Shown here piece after piece: positions 15,469-24,157 of a stretch of 44,706 bases of DNA (its first letter is position 1; every line of letters starts with the position of its first letter). The notes beneath the pieces are model-generated. The model was not told the origin of the DNA. It worked only from the letters and a program-made list of their open reading frames with translations, and did not search any database. The DNA is from Candidatus Cryosericum hinesii (GTDB taxonomy: Bacteria > Caldisericota > Caldisericia > Cryosericales > Cryosericaceae). Location of the stretch: positions 23,803-68,508 of the forward strand of contig NZ_QXIW01000024.1 in NCBI RefSeq assembly GCF_003570985.1. Reading direction: 5' to 3'. A program made the position numbers and the translations under genes.

Positions 15469-16137
15469 CTATGCCTTTTCGGCCGAACCGTTTTCGGGCA
15501 GCGTGCAGCAGCTATCCTGGGTCGGTTCCGGCTTTTTGCCTGCCAGCAGTTTTCGGCGCAGGTTGTTGCTTGCAGCCATCCAGAGGGAAAAGACGAGGAA
15601 GCCGCCAGGTGGCAAGATGAAGAAGATCATAGGTGAGAAGGATGCCGGCATGATCTGGAATCCCAGAAGCGTACCATTGCCCAGCAACTCACGGACTACC
15701 GCAAGGGCGATAAGGACCCATGTGTATCCGATTCCCATGCCCAGACCATCTACGACGGAGTCAGCTACGGGCTGCTTGGAGGAAAATGCCTCGACACGTC
15801 CCATGACGATGCAGTTCACCACGACGAGCGGGATGAAGACGCCCATCGACTTGGAAAGGACAGGGAAGTACGCCTGCATCTCGAGGTCCATGATGGTCGT
15901 GAATGCGGCAATGACGATCAGGAAGATAGGCATGCGAATGCTTTCCGGAATCAGGTTCCGGAACAGCGAAATGATGAGCTCGGACATGACCAGGACGAAG
16001 GTCAGTGCGACGCCCATGCCAATGCCGTTGGCGACTGTGGTCGTTACGGCCATCGAGGAGCAGAGACCGATCATGATGATAAACAGCGGGTTCTCGATGA
16101 TGAGGCCGTTGACGAAGACACCAAATAGGCGTTTCAT
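15469..16137 (-). CDS. rnfE: Rnf complex subunit E (membrane)
   Basis: 222 residues from ATG 16137, which overlaps the rnfG stop as ATGA. The frame continues to 16335, but those residues do not match the family. It has six predicted membrane helices with 'NPLFIIMIGLCSSMAVTTT' near the N terminus and 'VVVNCIVMGRVEAF' later, the RnfE counterparts of the RnfA motifs. A Cys-containing polar tail ('TQDSCCTLPENG') extends past the core. Part of the rnfCDGEAB operon. Confidence 0.95.
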   Translation of the reverse strand: MKRLFGVFVNGLIIENPLFIIMIGLCSSMAVTTTVANGIGMGVALTFVLVMSELIISLFRNLIPESIRMPIFLIVIAAFTTIMDLEMQAYFPVLSKSMGVFIPLVVVNCIVMGRVEAFSSKQPVADSVVDGLGMGIGYTWVLIALAVVRELLGNGTLLGFQIMPASFSPMIFFILPPGGFLVFSLWMAASNNLRRKLLAGKKPEPTQDSCCTLPENGSAEKA

Positions 16138-17171
16138 AGTCCACCTCCTGCCAGAGCTGTGACCAGCGCGTCCGCAGTCGCTTTCACGAGCGCTGTGGCC
16201 CCCCTGCTGCTGAGTGTTGCCCCTGAGACTGCGTCGATGTTCGTGCCGATCTCGAGAGGGGTGCCTGCTTTCTTGCCCACGAATTGCTGGGCGAATTCCG
16301 GCGCGAGAATCGGGCTGCCCAGGCTGTCGGTGCATTCCAGTATTTGCACGCCGGTGATGGTTCCGTCGGTCGAAACGCCGACGAGAACAGTGACATCACC
16401 GTCATAACTCTTTGCCGTGGCCTTCCCGGACGCGCCGACGATCGTTCCGGCTTTTGTTCCCACCAAGGTTTCCAGGATGGAGACGCCAGGAACGCTGGAC
16501 GTCGCGGCCCTGGAGGACGGTCGGACGGTGTCGGCCGATGGAAGGACAGCGCTGGAGCTCGGTGAGGAGGGGACCGGTGCGGAGCCTGCAGTGCCGAGGG
16601 CGTCGGAGGCGGCCTTGGCGACGGCCTGAACCAGGTTCGTAATGGATCGGCTCGTAATAGTTGCGCTGGTGATGGCGGTCACATCCTGCTTGACGATGAA
16701 GGCATCGCTGACTTTCTTGCCGGCGAACTGGCCCGGGAAGGTTGTCTTGGTCGCTTTGTCGACGTAATATTTGGGATTTGCAGCATTCGCGCCGAGACCG
16801 GGGGTGTCCTTGTTTTCGAGGACTTTCACGCCGGTAATGGTTCCATCGGTCGAAACGCCGACGATCAAGGTCGTCGGGCCACCGTAGCTGGGGCCATGGG
16901 CCTTGACAGCTATGCCGAGCGAGCCCGAAGGGCCGTCCGCTGTGTACGCCGCATCGAAGACGATCGTGGAGTTCGGGGACTTCACCTTGTCTGTTGGGGT
17001 GAATCCAGTGGCCGTGGGGAACACTTCGTGAAGACCGGCCTGAAGATCGGCCTCCTGACGTTGTGCGATGGTCTTGCTCGTGCTGTTGTAGACGAATGCA
17101 AGCCCGACGCAGCCGACGATGGTGTACACTGCCAGGATAAGTCCCAGCTTGATCATCTGCCAGCGTTTCAT
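16134..17171 (-). CDS. rnfG: Rnf complex subunit G with two FMN-binding domains
   Basis: 345 residues, clearly longer than usual RnfG, which has one FMN-binding domain after a membrane anchor. Here there is an N-terminal membrane helix (about 8-27), a first FMN-binding domain ending 'ITSATITS' (likely flavinylated T171), a Ser/Pro-rich linker (about 196-230), then a second domain ending 'DAVSGATLSS' (likely T319). Both contain the identical 'VGVSTDGTITGV' (104-115 and 264-275), and the underlying DNA is nearly identical, so this is an internal duplication. The family carries covalent FMN in electron transfer; whether both sites are loaded is inference. Start ATG 17171 overlaps the rnfD stop and its own stop overlaps the rnfE start, both as ATGA. 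Confidence 0.92.
   Translation of the reverse strand: MKRWQMIKLGLILAVYTIVGCVGLAFVYNSTSKTIAQRQEADLQAGLHEVFPTATGFTPTDKVKSPNSTIVFDAAYTADGPSGSLGIAVKAHGPSYGGPTTLIVGVSTDGTITGVKVLENKDTPGLGANAANPKYYVDKATKTTFPGQFAGKKVSDAFIVKQDVTAITSATITSRSITNLVQAVAKAASDALGTAGSAPVPSSPSSSAVLPSADTVRPSSRAATSSVPGVSILETLVGTKAGTIVGASGKATAKSYDGDVTVLVGVSTDGTITGVQILECTDSLGSPILAPEFAQQFVGKKAGTPLEIGTNIDAVSGATLSSRGATALVKATADALVTALAGGGL
16347..16384. repeat. 38-bp segment repeated in direct orientation at 16827-16864 within rnfG
   Basis: The segment beginning CACGCCGGT at 16347 recurs at 16827, exactly 480 bases away, with only two mismatches by eye. It encodes the shared GVSTDGTITGV region of the two FMN-binding domains and marks a domain duplication that is recent or kept uniform by gene conversion. 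Confidence 0.85.
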
Positions 17172-18160
17172 GCGTTCACCTTCCTGGGCTTCACGAATCC
17201 AAATTTGCGGGGGATGATCTTGTCCAGATAGGGAACAAGGACGTTCATGAGCAGGATGCCGTAGGTGACACCCTCAGGGAAGTTGCCGAGCTGACGGATG
17301 AGAACCGTCATGAGTCCCGCACCGATACCAAAAGCCCACTTGCCAATGGGTGTCACAGGGGTCGTGACATAATCTGTGGCCATGAAAAAGGCTCCCAGCA
17401 AGATGCCGCCGGCCAGCACTGAGAAGGTCGGGTCCTGTCCAAACAGCCAGGATGCGACGAATGTCGCGGCGATCATGGCGACTGGTGTCCGCAGGTCGAT
17501 GACTCGCGTCACCACCAGGAACGCTGCTCCCAGCAGGAGCAGTAACGCAGATGTCTCACCGATACTGCCTGAGTGGTTGCCAAGGAACATCTGAAGGTAC
17601 AGAGCCGGCTTTCCACTGGCTCCGACACTCTTCATGACGTCGGTGATGGTTCCACCCAGCTTGAGGATACCCAGAGGCGTCGCAGTCGTTGTTGCATCGA
17701 CGACAGCCGCGTGCAGAGAGGGAGACCAGCGCGTCATGAACGCCGGCCAGCTCATCAGCAGAACGGCACGTCCCACGAGAGCAGGGTTCGCGAAGTTGCC
17801 GCCGAGACCGCCGAACAGCTCCTTGGCCACGATAATGGCGAACGCGGAACCGATCGCAGCCATCCACAGCGGTGAGGACACCGGCAGGATGAGCGCGAGC
17901 AGCATCCCTGTGACAACGGCGGACAGGTCGGTGACGTGTGTCTCGCGGCGAAGCGCCTTGCGGAACAGGAATTCGGCTGCAACGGCACTGACAATAGATA
18001 CCGCTGTGACAAGCAGCGCCCGGAGTCCAAAGAAGTAAACGCCGCCTGCCAGGGCCGGGAGCAGGGCGATGATGACCATACCCATCGTTTTCTGAATATC
18101 GTAGCCGGTCACGAAGTGCGGTGCGCCGGACAACACAAGCTTCATCGTCTTATTTTCCAT
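17168..18160 (-). CDS. rnfD: Rnf complex subunit D (membrane flavoprotein)
   Basis: 330 residues from ATG 18160, which has the strong site AAGGAGG upstream; a longer frame to 18298 lies inside rnfC and is not family-like. RnfD is a membrane subunit that carries covalently bound FMN. Visible: 'GGNFANPALVGRAVL' (conserved NqrB/RnfD segment), the flavinylation region 'DATTTATPLG' where the Thr before Pro-Leu is the usual attachment site, and 'FFMATDYVTTPVTPIGK' near the C-terminal helices. It has about eight to nine membrane segments. The start overlaps the rnfC end by 11 bases. Confidence 0.95.
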   Translation of the reverse strand: MENKTMKLVLSGAPHFVTGYDIQKTMGMVIIALLPALAGGVYFFGLRALLVTAVSIVSAVAAEFLFRKALRRETHVTDLSAVVTGMLLALILPVSSPLWMAAIGSAFAIIVAKELFGGLGGNFANPALVGRAVLLMSWPAFMTRWSPSLHAAVVDATTTATPLGILKLGGTITDVMKSVGASGKPALYLQMFLGNHSGSIGETSALLLLLGAAFLVVTRVIDLRTPVAMIAATFVASWLFGQDPTFSVLAGGILLGAFFMATDYVTTPVTPIGKWAFGIGAGLMTVLIRQLGNFPEGVTYGILLMNVLVPYLDKIIPRKFGFVKPRKVNA

Positions 18161-19490
18161 GGCGAGCCTCCTTGGCACGCTGGTTGCGCAGAAGATCCTT
18201 GCCGAGCTTGAACCGCTGGGTGAGAGGAATACGTGCTGGGCAGACATAGCTGCAGGCACCGCATTCGAAGCAGTCAACAAGGCCGATGGCGTCGGCACGG
18301 TTCACGTCGTTTGCATCCAGTGCAGCATTCATCAGCATAGGCATCAGCTGTGCGGGACAGGCATTTGCACAGCGGCCACAGCGGATGCACAGACGCTCCT
18401 CGTACTGTTTTGATTCAGCGGCAGTGAAGAACAGGACGCCACTGGTGCCCTTGGCGATCGGAGTCTGCAGCGATGGTACGGTGACGCCCATCATGGGACC
18501 GCCGAAAATGACTTTGCGGACGTCGTCGCTCATCTGAATCACGTCGGGAATAAGATCGGCGATCACTGTCCCGATGGGGGCGTACAGGTTCTTTGGCGTC
18601 TTGCAGGCTCCGCCTGAGACAGTGAACCCACGTTCGATGAGGGGTTTTCCGTCGATGAACGCTTCTTTGATAGCCTTGAGCGTCCCAACATTCTGGCAGA
18701 TGACGCCGATGTCAAACGGGAGGCCCTTCGAGGGGACCTCGCGACCGGTAATAGCCTTCATAAGCATCTTCTCGCCACCTTCTGGGTACTTGGTTGCAGC
18801 GATGATGGTCCCCATGCGGATGCCGTGACTATGTCCGGCAAACTGCTGTTCGATGACAGGCAGAGCGTCCGCTTTGTTGGATTCAATGGCGACGATTGCT
18901 CTCGTGGCTCCCACAATGTGAGCCGCAATGGCCAGTCCCTCGACGACATCTGCCGGCGATTCCATCATCGTCCGGTAGTCGATGGTCAGATATGGCTCGC
19001 ATTCCGCCCCATTGGCAATAATCGTGTCTATGGGTTTGTCTGCTGGGGGAGCCAGCTTGACGTCAGTGGGGAAGGATGCTCCGCCCATGCCGACGATACC
19101 GGCATCGCGCAAGCGTTTGATCGCCTCCTCACGTGAGCAGGCAAAAGCATCGAGTGGCGCCATATATGCTGTCTCATCGGTGCCGTCGGCTTCAATGAAG
19201 ACGGCCATGCCGTCTTTCAGATTGCTCTGGGGAGCAGGCTCGATCTTGCGGACGATACCGGTGATCGACGCATGGACGGTGGCTGCCGGGCAGGCTTGGA
19301 CGTCGCCGATCATCTGTCCCTTGACCACCCGGTCTCCGACCTTTACCAGAGGCTGGTTCTGAGCCCCAATAGCCTGTGTCAGGTGAATGACGACGGACTT
19401 GGGCGTCGGGACCCGCTCGATGGGCAGGTCTCTCGTTGATTCCTTGTGTTCAGGAGGGTGAATGCCACCTCTGAATGTTTTCAGACTCAT
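18150..19490 (-). CDS. rnfC: Rnf complex subunit C (NADH-binding Fe-S protein)
   Basis: 446 residues. RnfC is the peripheral subunit where NAD(H) reacts. The N terminus 'FRGGIHPPEHK' and 'VKVGDRVVKGQMIG' are RnfC signatures, followed by the complex-I 51-kDa-like NADH/flavin-binding fold ('GMGGASFPTDVK', 'IANGAECEPYLT'). Two ferredoxin motifs lie near the C terminus: 'CIRCGRCANACP' and 'CFECGACSYVCP'. ATG 19490 begins immediately after the stop of the zinc-ribbon gene, and GGAGA lies within the end of that gene. It is the first rnf gene of the CDGEAB order. Confidence 0.95.
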   Translation of the reverse strand: MSLKTFRGGIHPPEHKESTRDLPIERVPTPKSVVIHLTQAIGAQNQPLVKVGDRVVKGQMIGDVQACPAATVHASITGIVRKIEPAPQSNLKDGMAVFIEADGTDETAYMAPLDAFACSREEAIKRLRDAGIVGMGGASFPTDVKLAPPADKPIDTIIANGAECEPYLTIDYRTMMESPADVVEGLAIAAHIVGATRAIVAIESNKADALPVIEQQFAGHSHGIRMGTIIAATKYPEGGEKMLMKAITGREVPSKGLPFDIGVICQNVGTLKAIKEAFIDGKPLIERGFTVSGGACKTPKNLYAPIGTVIADLIPDVIQMSDDVRKVIFGGPMMGVTVPSLQTPIAKGTSGVLFFTAAESKQYEERLCIRCGRCANACPAQLMPMLMNAALDANDVNRADAIGLVDCFECGACSYVCPARIPLTQRFKLGKDLLRNQRAKEARHGK

Positions 19491-19913
19491 CTAGACCAGT
19501 TCTCCTTTCACTTCAGGCTGTTCAACCTTGTGCCCGCAGTGGGGGCACGATTTCCAGTTTGTTTCCATGAGTTCGCCGCATGCCGGACATACCGTGTGGA
19601 GTTCATTGCTACATGCGGGACAGAACCGGTACCTTGACTTCACTTCGTGTCCACAGACCGGGCATTTTCTGTCCTGCTCGTCCATGAGGAATGCATAGTA
19701 GCTTCTCTCGAGCTTGAGAACGTCATTGTTCAACTTGTCCGCCATGTGATCGTCCAGGGTCAGGGGGTCGCGGACCAGAAAGTATATAATCAGTGGCAGC
19801 AACCCGAGGCCGATCACTGTGAAGACTGACCAGACAAGGGTATTGGCGCCTCTCCTCGAGGTGTCCTTGATGATCCAGATGAGGATGACAGCGACAAGAA
19901 CGGCCGCACCCAA
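19491..19913 (-). CDS. Small membrane protein with double zinc ribbon, upstream of rnfC
   Basis: 140 residues from TTG 19913. One or two membrane helices (about 2-14 and 26-46) precede a cytoplasmic-type tail with four CxxC pairs: CPVC...CPAC and CPAC...CPHC, a tandem zinc-ribbon arrangement. No enzyme motif is visible. The start is uncertain. There is no ribosome-binding site before TTG 19913, while the same frame continues upstream with fitting hydrophobic residues ('TLLVQFWQNTVIPNFSS') to a near-perfect GGGAGGTGA. There, the only codon at ideal spacing is ATC (19974-19976). It is wedged between folC and rnfC with a 0-base gap to rnfC, so a role tied to Rnf assembly is possible but unproven. 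Confidence 0.7.
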   Translation of the reverse strand: MGAAVLVAVILIWIIKDTSRRGANTLVWSVFTVIGLGLLPLIIYFLVRDPLTLDDHMADKLNNDVLKLERSYYAFLMDEQDRKCPVCGHEVKSRYRFCPACSNELHTVCPACGELMETNWKSCPHCGHKVEQPEVKGELV

Positions 19914-20003
19914 CAGGATGGAACTGAAGTTCGGGATGACGGTGTTCTGCCAGAATTGAACCAGTAGTGTAGTGATGATGTCACCTCCCGGTGCGAAAGA
20001 ATA

Positions 20004-21356
20004 TCATGGACGCACGAATGTGTAGAGACCCATGAGCTTGCGGACTGCTCCCACAAGGTACAGGGAGCCTGTCACGAGCAACCACGAGCCATCTGGTGTC
20101 AAGCTTCGGGCTTTCTCGTATGCCCTCTCTGCGTCGTCTTCTACGATGATGGAACCGTGGGGATGGTGGCGCAGGAACTTCTCCTCCAGTTCCCACGGGC
20201 TGGCAGTCCGGCCGTTGTCAGGGACGCGGGTCAGGACGACGGTGTCTACCTCTGGAGCCAGTATACCGGCGATACCGTCCATATCCTTGTCCATGAGCAC
20301 GCCAAACAGCATGGTGAACCGCCGGCCGGGGAAATGGGCATGCAGTGATTCCACCAGGTACTTGGCGGCTGTCTGCGTGTGTGCACCATCCAGAAGGATC
20401 GTTGGAGTACCGGGAACGAGCTCCATGCGTCCGGGCCAGAAAGTCTGCCCCAGGGCACGTCGCATTGCAGGTTCAGGCACGTCGATGCCATCCTTGACAG
20501 CCAGAGCGACGACCGCCGTGATGGCGCTTGACGCGTTCTGGACCTGATGAGTCCCGCGAAGCGAGATGGTCACGTCAGGGAGCGAAACCTGTCGCCTAAG
20601 GATCACACCGGCATAGTCGAACGTGACGGAGTCCGGTGTGAACCGCTGCGAGGAGAAGGCGTAGTCTCGTCCAGCAAGGGCAATCTGGTTTTCCATCGTC
20701 TCGGCCTGGGCGAGCAGGGTCGCCTGGGCGGCAGGGTAGTCCTGGTGGCCGATGACCGTGATGCCTCCCAGCTTGATGATGCCGGCTTTCTGGGTCGCGA
20801 TCTCTTCGACGGTGTTGCCAAGCCGGTCTGTATGTTCCAGTCCGATATTTGTGATGACGGCAACCTCGGGCACGGGGATGACATTGGTAGCATCGTACAG
20901 TCCTCCGAGACCGACTTCCCACACGACCATGTCGACCTTCCTGCGGGCGAAGTGCACGATCGCCATGGCGGTGAAGACCTCGAAGACCGTGACAGGATCA
21001 TCTTCCGAGACGCTGCCAATCGCACTCCATACAGCGTCGAACGCGTCAAGGAAGTCCTCCGGCGAGAGCATGGTCCCGTTGACCGAGATGCGTTCGCCGA
21101 CATCCACGAGTGAGGGACTGATGTAAAGGCCGACGGTGTAGCCGGCTTCCTCGAGGATACGTGCTGTGAACGCACAGACCGATCCTTTGCCCTTGGTACC
21201 TGCCACGTGAACGAATCGGAGCTGCCGTTCCGGGTTTCCCAGACAGGCCATGATACGACGAATTCTCTCCAGGCCCAGCTTCGAGCCGAACTTGGAGAGT
21301 GAGAAGACGCAATCGAGTGCTTCAGCGTACGTTGTTCTTCGCTCGCGAGTCTGCAC
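20004..21356 (-). CDS. folC: Folylpolyglutamate synthase / dihydrofolate synthase
   Basis: 450 residues from GTG 21356. It adds glutamate to folates (and, in many bacteria, to dihydropteroate) using ATP. The ATP loop GTKGKGS is at 53-59, followed by 'GLYISPSLVDVGERISVNG', and 'LDGAHTQTAAKYL' is the Mur-ligase-type C-terminal domain motif. The length is normal. The GTG lies 12 bases after the valS stop and has only a weak ribosome-binding site, so coupling to valS translation is likely. valS-folC is a common bacterial pair. Confidence 0.94.
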   Translation of the reverse strand: MQTRERRTTYAEALDCVFSLSKFGSKLGLERIRRIMACLGNPERQLRFVHVAGTKGKGSVCAFTARILEEAGYTVGLYISPSLVDVGERISVNGTMLSPEDFLDAFDAVWSAIGSVSEDDPVTVFEVFTAMAIVHFARRKVDMVVWEVGLGGLYDATNVIPVPEVAVITNIGLEHTDRLGNTVEEIATQKAGIIKLGGITVIGHQDYPAAQATLLAQAETMENQIALAGRDYAFSSQRFTPDSVTFDYAGVILRRQVSLPDVTISLRGTHQVQNASSAITAVVALAVKDGIDVPEPAMRRALGQTFWPGRMELVPGTPTILLDGAHTQTAAKYLVESLHAHFPGRRFTMLFGVLMDKDMDGIAGILAPEVDTVVLTRVPDNGRTASPWELEEKFLRHHPHGSIIVEDDAERAYEKARSLTPDGSWLLVTGSLYLVGAVRKLMGLYTFVRP

Positions 21357-21368
21357 GCCGTGCCAGGT

Positions 21369-24005
21369 CTAGCCCTGCCCCTGCAGGAAGGTTGCGATGA
21401 GCTGTTCCTCAGCCTTGAGGTCTTCCAGTTTCTGTGTGTCCTTGTCGACGACTTCGGCCGGCGCACGTGCAAGGAAGTCCTGGTTGCCCAGCCGAGCTTC
21501 GAGCTTGGTGGTATCTGCGTGCAGGAGCTCCAGTTTGCCCGCGAGGACCTTGAGCTCGCCTTCATAGTCGAAGTCCGACTTCGCAAGGATCATGACCTGC
21601 ATCGTCCCGTAGGCGCCTTTGATGTAGCGCTGGGTCGAATCCAGCTCCGTGCCGATGTCGGCAAACCGTCCAACGAACTTGACTGCCTCCGCATTTGCCA
21701 TGATTGCCGCGATGTCGCTTTCCGCCCCGACCGCCACCACGCTCTGTTTCTCGGTTGGCGGCAGATGGAAGACCGCCTTGAGGTTCCGGACTGCCTTGAT
21801 GAACCCGATGAGGAAGTCGGCCTGTGTGGCGTTCTTGTCGTAGGTGGTCATTCCATCGGCTTCGGGGTACGCCGTCGTCGCCATCAGATGGTCGCCGCCG
21901 TACAGCTGCTGCGTGATGGTCTCGGTGACGAACGGGACAAACGGGTGGAGAAGGCGCATCGTGTTTTCCAGGACATATGCCAGTACCCAGCGGGTTGCGG
22001 GTGCTCTGGCCTCGTCGCGGAGCGGGATCTTCGCCAGCTCGATGTACCAGTCGCAGAAGTCGCCCCAGACAAACTCGTAGAGCCGGTGCGAAGCCTCGCC
22101 GAAGTCGTACACGTCCATTTTGGCTGTCACGTCGCGCGTTGCATCGGCCAGGCGCGTCAAAATCCATCGATCGAACAATCCAAACTGATCGTCGGATAGA
22201 CGGGGGCCGGCCAGCGTCTCCTTGACGTCCACATTGGCGACGACGAAGCGTGTCGCATTCCAGAGCTTGTTGATGAAGTTGCGCGACGACAGCAGCTTCT
22301 GGTCGGAGGGCAGGATGTCCTGTCCTCCGTAGGTGGAGAGGGAGGCCATCGTGAATCGCAGGGCATCGGTGCCGTACGTACTGATGAGGTCCAGTGGATC
22401 CACCTGGTTCTTGAGCGACTTGCTTATCTTCCGTCCCTGCTCATCGCGGACAAGGCCCGTGATGAAGACCGTATGGAAGGGAACGTCATCCATGAACTCG
22501 AGGCCGGACATGACCATGCGAGCGACCCAGAAGAAGATGATATCGTATCCGGTGATGAGCAAGGACGTCGGGTAGTAGTAGGTGAGAGAGGCAGTCTGTT
22601 CAGGCCATCCCAGCGTAGCGAACGGCCACAAGGCCGAGCTGAACCACGTATCCAGGACGTCACTTTCCTGGGTGATATGACTGCTGCCGCATTTCGGGCA
22701 CACGTGCGGGGTGTCGACGGAGGCGATGACCTCCCCGCAGTCCTCGCAATGGTAGACCGGGATGCGGTGACCCCACCACAACTGACGGGAAACACACCAG
22801 TCGTTGATGTTTTCCAGCCAGCTTTCATAGACTTTCCGCCACTTGACCGGCAGGATTTCGACCTTGCCGTCGCGTTCAGCCTTGAGTGCTCTGGCGGCCA
22901 GGTCCTTCATGCGCAGGTACCACTGGTCCGTAACGATGGGCTCAATTGTAGAGGCGCAGCGCGAGCAGTGCCCAACGCTGTGTTCGTAGTCGTCCACCTT
23001 TTCCAGCAGCCCCAGGGCATCGATCTCGGCCACGATCTTCTCACGGGCTTCAACCACAGACATGCCACTATAGTGCAAGGCGTTCTCGTTCATGAGGCCG
23101 TCGAGACCAATGACAGCCATGCTCGGAAGGTCATGTCGCCGGCCGACCTCGAAGTCTGTGGGGTCGTGGCCGGGAGTGATCTTGAGGGCGCCCGTGCCGA
23201 AGTCCAGCAGGACGGCTTCGTCCGCGATCACCGGGATCGTCCGGTTGGCGACGGGGACGATGACCTCTTTGCCGACGATATCCGTGTAGCGTGGGTCAGT
23301 CGGGTTGACAGCGACGGCTGCATCGGCGAGGATGGTCTCCGGGCGCGTGGTGGCAATCGTGACGGACCCCGAGCCATCGGCGAACGGGTATCGGACGTAC
23401 CAGAGATGGCCCTTCTCGTTTGCGTACATGACCTCGATGTCGGAGATGGCCGTGTGGCAATGGGGGCACCAGTTGGTGATACGCTGACCCTTGTAGAGAA
23501 GGCCCTTCTCATAGTAATGGACGAAGGCGGTTTTGACAGCGCGCTCATACGGTTCGTCAAGTGTGAAGCGCAGACGGTCCCAGTCAGCAGAGACGCCGAG
23601 CTTCTTGAGCTGGGACAGGATAATGCCTCCGTACTTCTCTTTCCACTCCCAGATGCGACGGACGAATTCGTCGCGCCCAAGTCCTTCCTTTGTCAGCCCC
23701 TGTTCCTTGATCTGACGCTCGACGACTGCCTGTGTGGCGATGCCGGCGTGATCCATGCCCGGCAGCCACAGAGCCTCGAACCCCTTCATGCGCTTGTACC
23801 GGATTGCGATGTCCTGGAGTGTACATTGAAGAGCGTGTCCCATGTGCAGGTACCCAGTGATATTGGGTGGCGGCATCATGACAACGAATGGTGTTCTGTC
23901 GGGGTTGGGCTCCGAATGAAAAGCCGCCTGGCTGAGCCATAGACTATAGATCTCTTCCTCGTGCTTTTTCGCTTCGTACAACGGATCCAGTTGGATTGGA
24001 GTCAT
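21369..24005 (-). CDS. valS: Valyl-tRNA synthetase
   Basis: 878 residues. It charges tRNA-Val. Class I signatures are HMGH at 54-57 ('GYLHMGHAL') and KISKS at 526-530. A zinc-ribbon-like insert 'CEDCGEV...CPKCGSS' precedes 'DVLDTWFSSALWPF', and the C terminus has the coiled-coil arm typical of ValRS ('LEARLGNQDFLARAPAEVV'). ATG 24005 has GGAGG upstream. The promoter is consensus and close, with a leader of only about 20-25 bases, so there is no room for a T-box. It is the first gene of the long valS-folC-znr-rnfCDGEAB run. Confidence 0.97.
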   Translation of the reverse strand: MTPIQLDPLYEAKKHEEEIYSLWLSQAAFHSEPNPDRTPFVVMMPPPNITGYLHMGHALQCTLQDIAIRYKRMKGFEALWLPGMDHAGIATQAVVERQIKEQGLTKEGLGRDEFVRRIWEWKEKYGGIILSQLKKLGVSADWDRLRFTLDEPYERAVKTAFVHYYEKGLLYKGQRITNWCPHCHTAISDIEVMYANEKGHLWYVRYPFADGSGSVTIATTRPETILADAAVAVNPTDPRYTDIVGKEVIVPVANRTIPVIADEAVLLDFGTGALKITPGHDPTDFEVGRRHDLPSMAVIGLDGLMNENALHYSGMSVVEAREKIVAEIDALGLLEKVDDYEHSVGHCSRCASTIEPIVTDQWYLRMKDLAARALKAERDGKVEILPVKWRKVYESWLENINDWCVSRQLWWGHRIPVYHCEDCGEVIASVDTPHVCPKCGSSHITQESDVLDTWFSSALWPFATLGWPEQTASLTYYYPTSLLITGYDIIFFWVARMVMSGLEFMDDVPFHTVFITGLVRDEQGRKISKSLKNQVDPLDLISTYGTDALRFTMASLSTYGGQDILPSDQKLLSSRNFINKLWNATRFVVANVDVKETLAGPRLSDDQFGLFDRWILTRLADATRDVTAKMDVYDFGEASHRLYEFVWGDFCDWYIELAKIPLRDEARAPATRWVLAYVLENTMRLLHPFVPFVTETITQQLYGGDHLMATTAYPEADGMTTYDKNATQADFLIGFIKAVRNLKAVFHLPPTEKQSVVAVGAESDIAAIMANAEAVKFVGRFADIGTELDSTQRYIKGAYGTMQVMILAKSDFDYEGELKVLAGKLELLHADTTKLEARLGNQDFLARAPAEVVDKDTQKLEDLKAEEQLIATFLQGQG

Positions 24006-24034
24006 CGCTCAAACCTCCACGACGGTATCCTGCA

Positions 24035-24062
24035 AGTATAAGCTGCGGCCGCTGTTTGTCAA
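24035..24062 (-). promoter_or_regulatory. Consensus promoter of valS (and probably the downstream rnf run)
   Basis: Minus-strand TTGACA (24057-24062), a 16-base spacer, then TATACT (24035-24040), with GGAGG and ATG 24005 following. No other clear promoter was noticed before rnfC. Confidence 0.8.
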
Positions 24063-24087
24063 TTGAACTGAGGCTCTTCGCCCCTGA

Positions 24088-24115
24088 TTGCCACGGCCAG
24101 GAACGCGGCTATACT
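24088..24115 (+). promoter_or_regulatory. Promoter of smc
   Basis: TTGCCA (24088-24093), a 16-base spacer, then TATACT (24110-24115). GGAGG at 24142-24146 precedes ATG 24158. Divergent from the valS promoter. Confidence 0.7.
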
Positions 24116-24157
24116 TTCGCTGGACCGGACCCTTTTGAGTCGGAGGACACGCGCGAC

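Noticed and set aside
22473-23942. Long open frame (489 codons) opposite valS
   Set aside because: It is antisense to a certain gene, has no domain-like sequence, and long antisense frames are expected in GC-rich codon use.
24006-24034. T-box riboswitch ahead of valS
   Set aside because: The consensus promoter leaves a leader of only about 20-25 bases, too short for a T-box.
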